Positions 5,478-10,286 of a stretch of 10,286 nucleotides of DNA are shown piece by piece. Where the stretch lies: assembly GCA_937871685.1 (NCBI GenBank), contig CALMOL010000080.1, positions 1-10,286 on the forward strand, read 5' to 3'. The notes below the pieces were generated by a model that saw only the letters and a program-made list of their open reading frames with translations, had not been told where the DNA came from and searched no databases. Position numbers and translations under genes: made by a program. How positions within the stretch are numbered: position 1 is the first letter of the stretch; each line of letters opens with the position of its first letter. Source of the DNA: an uncultured Verrucomicrobiota bacterium (GTDB taxonomy: Bacteria > Verrucomicrobiota > Verrucomicrobiia > Chthoniobacterales > SZAS-18).

Positions 5478-8153
5478 ATGAACGCCGAACAAGCCCGCCT
5501 CGCCCAAGACCTTCTCCGCACGTCGCACTGGCGCCCCTGGGGAACATACCTGCCCGAGCGACACTGGGGCACCGTGCGCGAGGACTATTCCGTCAACGGC
5601 GAGGCGTGGACCTACCTGCCCCACGAGCACGCCCGCTCCCGCGCCTACCGCTGGGGCGAGGACGGCATGCTCGGCTGGTGCGACAACCACACGCGCCTCT
5701 GCTTCGCGCCCGCGTTCTGGAACGAGCGCGACTCCATCCTCAAGGAGCGCTTCTTCGGCCTCGCCGGCCCGGAGGGCAACCACGGCGAGGACGTGAAGGA
5801 ATACTTCTACTATCTCGACGCCACGCCGACGCACTCCTACGCCAAGGCGCTCTACAAGTATCCCCAGCGCGAGTTTCCCTACCGCCAGCTGTTGGAAGAA
5901 AACCGCCGCCGCGGCTTCCAGGACGACGAGTTCGAGCTGCTCGACACCGGCATCTTCGACGACAACCGCTACTTCGACTGCGTCGTCGAATACGCCAAGG
6001 GCGGCCTCGACGAGACCCTCATCCGCCTGACCGTCACGAACCGCGGGCCGGACCCCGCGCCGGTCCACCTCGTGCCGCAGCTCTGGTTCCGGAACATCTG
6101 GTCCTTCGGCAAGTTCTGCTTCCTCGTGCATCCGGCGATCACGGTGGAGGCCGGCTCGCCGGCCGGGATCGTGTCCCTGCGGTGCGTGCATCCGCAGCTC
6201 GCGCAGATGCACCTCCTCGCGCCTGCGCCGGACAACCTCCTCTTCACCGAGAACGAGACCAACGTCGCCCGCCTCTTCGACTCGCCCAACCCGCAGCCCT
6301 TCGTCAAGGACGCCTTCCACCGCTTCGTGGTGAACGGCGAGAACGCCGCGGTGAACCCGATGCTCTCGGGCACCAAGGCCGGCCTCCGCTACCGCCGCGT
6401 GCTCCCGCCGGGCGGCGAGTTCGTCCTCAAGCTCCGCCTCACCCCCACCCCGGCCGAGGCCGGCCCCGACCCGCTCGGCGAGGTCTTCGACGCGGTCTTC
6501 GCCCGGCGCGTGGCCGAGGCCGACGAGTTCTGGGGCGCGCTCTGCCCCGGCGGCATGGACCCGGATTCAAAGCTCGTCCAGCGCCAAGCCTTCGCCGGCA
6601 TGCTCTGGAGCAAGCAGACCTTCCAATACTCCGTGCAGGACTGGCTCGACGGCGATCCCGAGCAACCCGCGCCCCCGGCCGCGCGCCTTTCCGGCCGCAA
6701 TTCCAGCTGGCGCCACTTGTTCAATGACGACGTCATCTCCATGCCCGACAAGTGGGAGTTTCCCTGGTATGCGTCGTGGGATTTGGCCTTCCACATGATC
6801 CCGTTCGCGGTGATGGACGCGGACTTCGCCAAGCGCCAGCTCGTGACGCTCACGCGCGAATGGTATATGCACCCGAACGGCCAGATCCCGGCCTACGAGT
6901 GGAACTTCTCCGACGTGAATCCGCCCGTGCACGCCTGGGCCGCGTGGCGCGTCTTCACCATCGACCGCCACGCGCGCAAGGCCGAGGGCGACCGCTCCTT
7001 CCTCGAGCGCGTTTTCCAAAAGCTGCTCCTCAACTTCACCTGGTGGGTCAACCGCAAGGATCCTGCCGGCCGCAACGTGTTCGAGGGCGGATTCCTCGGC
7101 CTGGACAACATCGGCGTCTTCGACCGTTCGCAGCCCCTGCCCACCGGCGGCTACCTCGAGCAGAGCGACGGCACCTCGTGGATGGCGATGTATGCGCTCA
7201 ACCTGCTCAACATCTCGCTCGAGCTGGCCAAGGAGAACCACGTTTATGAGGACATCGCGTCGAAGTTCTTCGAGCACTTCCTCTCCATCGCCGGCGCGAT
7301 GAACGAGTTCGGCAACGGGCGCAAGTCGCTCTGGAACCACGGCGATGGCTTCTACTACGACCAGATCTACTTCTCCGATTCCGCCACCTACAAAAGCCTC
7401 AAGCTGCGCTCGATGGTCGGCCTCATCCCGCTCTTCGCCGTGGAAACGGTGGACCGCGGGATGCTCGACCAAATGGAGGGCTTCTCGCGCCGCACGCAGT
7501 GGTTCAAGGAGAACCGCCCCGAGAAGACCGCGAACCTCATGTTCGAGAACGCCGACGGCTCGCGCATCATGTTCTCGATCGTGTCGCCCGAGAAGCTGCG
7601 TCGCGTCCTGGCGCGGATGTTGGACGAAAACGAATTCCTTTCTCCCCACGGCATCCGCTCCCTCTCGAAGGCCCACGAGAAGGAGCCCTACTCGCTCCAG
7701 ATCGACGGCCGCGAATACCGCGTGGACTACAACCCCGCCGAGTCGCGCACCGGCCTCTTCGGCGGCAACTCGAACTGGCGCGGCCCCGTGTGGATGCCGA
7801 TGAACTACCTGCTCATCGAGTCGCTGCAAAAGTTCCACCACTTCCTCGGCGACTCCTTCCGCGTGGAATGCCCCACCGGCTCCGGCAAGATGATGACCCT
7901 GAAGGAGGTGGCTTTCGAGATCTCGCGCCGCCTCACCCGCATCTTCCGCCGCGACGACGAGACCGGCCGCCGCGCCGTGTTCGGCAGCTTCGAGAAGATG
8001 CAGACCGATCCGCACTGGCGCGACAACGTCCTCTTCCACGAATATTTCCACGGCGACGACGGCTCCGGCCGCGGCGCGAGCCACCAGACCGGCTGGACCG
8101 GCCTCATCGCCAAGCTCCTCCAGCAGGCCGGCAAGTATGACGAGCTGGTGTGA
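5478..8153 (+). CDS. GH63 / MGH1-like glycoside hydrolase (putative glucosidase)
   Basis: An 891-residue protein of the bacterial GH63-related 'MGH1-like' group, inverting hydrolases with an (alpha/alpha)6 barrel that act on alpha-glucosides or related glycosides. The N-terminal part (about 1-350) carries the group's conserved block HWRPWGTYLPERHWGTVRED (18-37), ARSRAYRWGEDG (52-63), GNHGEDVKEYFYYLDATPTH (100-119) and DTGIFDDNRYFD (156-167), followed by a beta-rich region. The barrel (about 360-885) has FPWYASWDLAFHMIPFA (428-444), EGGFLGLDNIGVFDRS (536-551), GTSWMAMYALN (565-575), NWRGPVWMPMNYLLIES (766-782) and HEYFHGDDGSG (854-864). By analogy with YgjK and mannosylglycerate hydrolases, D435 of the WD motif would be the general acid and E855 of HEYF the base; this is an inference. 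No signal peptide is evident, so it is probably cytoplasmic. The ATG at 5478 matches the family N-terminus; the frame is open upstream to 5307 with Ser/Arg-rich, unconserved sequence. Substrate unknown: trehalose-like, glucosylglycerate-like or malto-oligosaccharide substrates are all possible. Confidence 0.9.
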   Translation: MNAEQARLAQDLLRTSHWRPWGTYLPERHWGTVREDYSVNGEAWTYLPHEHARSRAYRWGEDGMLGWCDNHTRLCFAPAFWNERDSILKERFFGLAGPEGNHGEDVKEYFYYLDATPTHSYAKALYKYPQREFPYRQLLEENRRRGFQDDEFELLDTGIFDDNRYFDCVVEYAKGGLDETLIRLTVTNRGPDPAPVHLVPQLWFRNIWSFGKFCFLVHPAITVEAGSPAGIVSLRCVHPQLAQMHLLAPAPDNLLFTENETNVARLFDSPNPQPFVKDAFHRFVVNGENAAVNPMLSGTKAGLRYRRVLPPGGEFVLKLRLTPTPAEAGPDPLGEVFDAVFARRVAEADEFWGALCPGGMDPDSKLVQRQAFAGMLWSKQTFQYSVQDWLDGDPEQPAPPAARLSGRNSSWRHLFNDDVISMPDKWEFPWYASWDLAFHMIPFAVMDADFAKRQLVTLTREWYMHPNGQIPAYEWNFSDVNPPVHAWAAWRVFTIDRHARKAEGDRSFLERVFQKLLLNFTWWVNRKDPAGRNVFEGGFLGLDNIGVFDRSQPLPTGGYLEQSDGTSWMAMYALNLLNISLELAKENHVYEDIASKFFEHFLSIAGAMNEFGNGRKSLWNHGDGFYYDQIYFSDSATYKSLKLRSMVGLIPLFAVETVDRGMLDQMEGFSRRTQWFKENRPEKTANLMFENADGSRIMFSIVSPEKLRRVLARMLDENEFLSPHGIRSLSKAHEKEPYSLQIDGREYRVDYNPAESRTGLFGGNSNWRGPVWMPMNYLLIESLQKFHHFLGDSFRVECPTGSGKMMTLKEVAFEISRRLTRIFRRDDETGRRAVFGSFEKMQTDPHWRDNVLFHEYFHGDDGSGRGASHQTGWTGLIAKLLQQAGKYDELV

Positions 8154-8154
8154 A

Positions 8155-8193
8155 CGGACCGGCTGCGCTCAGCCCGGCCGACAAAAATGTTTT
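8155..8193 (+). terminator. Terminator-like hairpin after the GH63 gene
   Basis: CGG-A-CCGG-CTG (8155-8165) pairs with CAG-C-CCGG-CCG (8170-8180). This makes a 10-bp stem with one bulged base on each side and a CGCT loop. TTTT follows only at 8190-8193, after an A-rich stretch, so termination efficiency is doubtful. It starts immediately after the GH63 stop codon. Confidence 0.4.
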
Positions 8194-8201
8194 GGAAAGC
8201 A

Positions 8202-8230
8202 TTGACGCGTCTTCTCAAAAAACTTAGTCC
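8202..8230 (+). promoter_or_regulatory. Tentative promoter upstream of the TIR-cyclase-GAF gene
   Basis: TTGACG at 8202-8207 is a five-of-six -35 match inside the most AT-rich stretch of the gap (8181-8226). The possible -10 boxes are poor: CTTAGT at 8223-8228 has a 15-nt spacer, and TAGTCC at 8225-8230 has a 17-nt spacer. The rest of the gap to 8338 holds the leader hairpin listed separately and no convincing small gene. Confidence 0.25.
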
Positions 8231-8247
8231 CTTGCGGGTCGCGCCCA

Positions 8248-8264
8248 CCTCGCGCCAAGCGAGG
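8248..8264 (+). promoter_or_regulatory. Small perfect hairpin in the leader of the TIR gene
   Basis: CCTCGC (8248-8253) and GCGAGG (8259-8264) form a perfect 6-bp stem around a GCCAA loop, between the candidate promoter and the ATG at 8339. No U-tract follows. It may be a leader structure or a protein-binding palindrome; chance cannot be excluded at this GC content. Confidence 0.3.
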
Positions 8265-8338
8265 ATGCTTCCGGAGCGGTCGATTCGGCAAGCAGCGCGA
8301 CGTCACCTCTCACTTGGAAACATCGACGCGTCGCCGCC

Positions 8339-10240
8339 ATGGCCTTTCTCCGGGATTACAAGCACGACGTCTTCCTCAGTTACGCTTCCGTTTCCGACAT
8401 CTGGATGGTGCGCGACGGGGAGCACGAGAAGCCCTGGCCAGTCTTCTTTCGCGACCGCCTGCGCGACGCGTGCGCGCTCGTTCTCGGTCGCAAGGGTGCC
8501 ATCGACATCTACTTCGATCAGGACCGGCTGAAATCCAATGCCGGGATCGACGCGCATTACCGCGACGCGTTGGAAAAATCCGCCTTGTTCGTCGGATTGG
8601 TCTCGAAAGGGTTCTTGCACCGGGGCTGCTACTGCCGGAAGGAAGTCCGGCTGTTCAAGGAGGCCCAGTCGGAGCGCCCGGAACTCGGCGAGATTGACCG
8701 GCTCTGGCCGGTGCTGTTGGAACCCGTTGATCGCAAGCGTGTCCAGGCCCTGTTTGCGCAAGACGCCCGCGGCATGGAGTTCTTCACCGACGAGGAGCCT
8801 TTGCCCAAAAGCGACGGCTCTCTCATGGGCAAGTTCGGGAAGCAAATGGCCCGGCTCGCGCAGGAGATTTGCGACACCCTCCAGCTTCTTCAGCGAGCAA
8901 GGCGAAAAGAACGCGAGGACCTCGCTCCTCACCCACAAGCGCCAAGCTCCGAGAAAGTAAACCTCCGGGATCCGTCCGGCACCCGTCAAGCCATCATCCG
9001 CGCGGAGCCGCGCAACGGCATCATTCTCTCCGGCGGGATCGTGGACTTCACCAACGTGCGACCGCGCGACCAGCAGGGGGTCATCCTCAAGATGTGGGAT
9101 TTCCTGGAGCGGCACCGCACCGTGCGCGAGCACTGCCTGGTGAAGAGCAGCACCCTGGACGGCGCCATGCTCGCCCTGCGCTGGCCAGATCCGCGCGACA
9201 ACATTTGCCTGCAGCGCGTGGCGATCGACTTGGCCGTGGACTGGATCAAGTTCATGCTTGAGCAGAACCGAATGGCCTTTCGCGTGGGCATCGAGCTGGG
9301 GGAGTTCGTTCACTTCGGCCTGCCGCTCCGACAGGACGAAAGCACGGTGGACCAGCCAAAGGTGGTTGGCCCGGGACCCAACGACTGCGACCGCATCGCC
9401 CGGCTCGGGGATGCCTACGACATCCTGATCTCCGAAGCTTTCTTCGCGTCTTGGGAGCTGGACGATGGCGACGCGCGACGGCACGTCTCGGAGCAGCCCC
9501 TCGTCATCTATCCCAAGCCAAACCGCGAGCAAAGCATCCGCATCTACACGGGTCATCGCTCGAAGAAGTCGGAGACCGTGCCGCCGCTGGCGCTGCGGCG
9601 CATCCACGCCGCCGACAAGTCGATGCCGCGGGTCTTGGAGTTCGTGTGCGATTCCTTCAAGGACGAGATCGAGGTGCTGGCGCTGACGACGCGCGGAGGC
9701 AGCGCCCTTTCCGCCGATATTCCCGAAACGTTCTGGCCCTCCGCCGCCATCCGTGTCTCGGTGTTTGCGCCCGAGCCAAACCGCGCGTCGCCGCGGCTGG
9801 TGTGCACCAATTACCGTTACCTCGATTCCGGAGGCGGTCTGGCCTCCGCCGAACGCGAGCGCCTCCTGGCCGGCAACACCATTTATTCCAGCGACGGGCG
9901 CGGTCGGGGGCCGGCTGGCACCGCCTTTGCTTCCGGCAAGCCCTACGTGCTGACCGGCCTTCCCGACTACGAATCGGAACCCAACAAATACGTCGCGCGG
10001 TTTTCCAAAAATCCGCTGGCCCTCCCGCCGGGAACCGTGAGAGCCTTCGGGCGCAAGGCGCGCACTTTCGTGTGCTTTCCTTGCTCGTTGAGCGACGACA
10101 TGCCGGTGGATGGCGTGGCGTGCATTGACCTGATGCACGACCTTGCCGCCGTCGGACCCGGCGCTCTTCTTGAACTCGCCGAGCAACTCCGCCGCCGCTA
10201 CGGCCAGTATCTCGCGCTTCTGCTCCAAACTCGTCGCTGA
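8339..10240 (+). CDS. TIR - class III cyclase-like - GAF fusion protein (putative defence/signalling)
   Basis: A 633-residue soluble protein with three domains. Residues 7-185 are a TIR domain: HDVFLSYASVSD (9-20), IDIYFDQDRLKSNAGIDAHY (55-74), ALFVGLVSKGFL (82-93), then GCYCRKE (96-102), which aligns with the TIR WCxxE element and makes E102 the probable NAD+-cleaving glutamate. A charged linker (about 186-215) leads to a class III adenylate/guanylate cyclase homology domain (about 216-405): GGIVDFTNV (232-240), VKSSTLDGAMLAL (268-280), FRVGIELGEFVHFG (314-327), VVGPGPNDCDRIARL (342-356) and YDILISEAFF (360-369). The first metal Asp of the FxDIxGFT motif is Gly here (G233) and the second (D274) is kept, so activity may be lost or altered. 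Residues 430-630 look like a GAF sensor domain, including GPAGTAFASGKPYVLTG (524-540) and DGVACIDLMHD (591-601). No membrane segment or signal peptide is seen. Codon use looks less strictly G/C-ending than in the GH63 gene, as for an accessory gene. The cellular target and ligand are unknown. Confidence 0.85.
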   Translation: MAFLRDYKHDVFLSYASVSDIWMVRDGEHEKPWPVFFRDRLRDACALVLGRKGAIDIYFDQDRLKSNAGIDAHYRDALEKSALFVGLVSKGFLHRGCYCRKEVRLFKEAQSERPELGEIDRLWPVLLEPVDRKRVQALFAQDARGMEFFTDEEPLPKSDGSLMGKFGKQMARLAQEICDTLQLLQRARRKEREDLAPHPQAPSSEKVNLRDPSGTRQAIIRAEPRNGIILSGGIVDFTNVRPRDQQGVILKMWDFLERHRTVREHCLVKSSTLDGAMLALRWPDPRDNICLQRVAIDLAVDWIKFMLEQNRMAFRVGIELGEFVHFGLPLRQDESTVDQPKVVGPGPNDCDRIARLGDAYDILISEAFFASWELDDGDARRHVSEQPLVIYPKPNREQSIRIYTGHRSKKSETVPPLALRRIHAADKSMPRVLEFVCDSFKDEIEVLALTTRGGSALSADIPETFWPSAAIRVSVFAPEPNRASPRLVCTNYRYLDSGGGLASAERERLLAGNTIYSSDGRGRGPAGTAFASGKPYVLTGLPDYESEPNKYVARFSKNPLALPPGTVRAFGRKARTFVCFPCSLSDDMPVDGVACIDLMHDLAAVGPGALLELAEQLRRRYGQYLALLLQTRR

Positions 10241-10271
10241 CCCCCGTTTTCTCTCCGCATCATTCGTCATC

Positions 10272-10286
10272 ATGCCCGATCCCACC
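10272..10286 (+). CDS. Possible start of the next gene (runs off window)
   Basis: An ATG at 10272 opens MPDPT and is cut by the window end. It lies 31 nt after the TIR-cyclase-GAF stop, on the same strand, with no hairpin between, so an operon partner is possible. Only five codons are visible and no Shine-Dalgarno sequence is present. Confidence 0.25.

Noticed and set aside
6567..8084. Minus-strand open frame of about 505 codons opposite the GH63 gene
   Set aside because: Val/Glu/His-rich shadow translation; the GH63 motifs on the plus strand account for the region.
8187..8531. Small plus-strand frame beginning MFWKALTRLLKKL before the TIR gene
   Set aside because: The first residues look like an amphipathic peptide, but most of the frame overlaps the TIR coding region out of frame and turns Ser/Thr/Arg-rich. 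No ribosome binding site is seen.
8303..10285. Minus-strand open frame of about 660 codons opposite the TIR-cyclase-GAF gene
   Set aside because: No recognisable motifs. The plus strand encodes three coherent domains over the same span, so this is a shadow.
1..10286. tRNA, rRNA, CRISPR arrays, insertion-sequence ends or attachment sites
   Set aside because: No cloverleaf-like or rRNA-like sequence, no regularly spaced direct repeats of CRISPR length and no transposase or integrase reading frame were seen on either strand.

Overview
This is a strongly GC-rich bacterial window (judged by eye, not computed) with a core-gene half and an accessory half. The organism is probably a Gram-negative with Verrucomicrobiota-like gene content (a GH63/MGH1-like hydrolase of about 890 residues, SD-poor starts, a basic gene head after dnaG). 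That assignment is weak because no rRNA or marker phylogeny is available. None of the starts examined has a convincing AGGAGG-type ribosome binding site.

Layout. On the minus strand, reading from about 5243 down to 1, come a CurA-type NADPH-dependent enal/enone reductase, a KefB/CPA2-type monovalent cation:H+ antiporter overlapping it by ATGA, DNA primase (dnaG, apparently with a CTG start), and the first 48 codons of a very basic protein. By dnaG-rpoD synteny the last could be the N-terminal extension of sigma factor RpoD. A hairpin without a U-tract separates the antiporter from dnaG. On the plus strand, divergent from the reductase, are a GH63/MGH1-like glycoside hydrolase (5478-8153) and then, after a 185-bp gap with terminator-like and promoter-like structures, a three-domain signalling protein (8339-10240). 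A possible next gene begins at 10272.

How the genes may work together. The reductase and antiporter look translationally coupled. This recalls the pairing of Kef potassium efflux systems with soluble oxidoreductases in electrophile defence, although the enzyme family is different here. The 234-bp divergent region carries GTGAGA(A/G)G motifs, two per arm in inverted orientation with equal 14-nt spacing. The GH63 start codon directly abuts a compact four-run C tract (G-quadruplex/i-motif potential).

The most interesting locus is 8339-10240: an N-terminal TIR domain with an apparently intact NADase glutamate (E102), a class III nucleotidyl-cyclase homology domain whose first metal-binding aspartate is replaced by glycine, and a C-terminal GAF-like domain. 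The parts resemble those of TIR-effector and Pycsar-type defence, but here TIR and cyclase-like domains are in one polypeptide and the cyclase looks degenerate. It could be a self-contained sensor-effector for phage or stress signals; that function is inferred, not shown.
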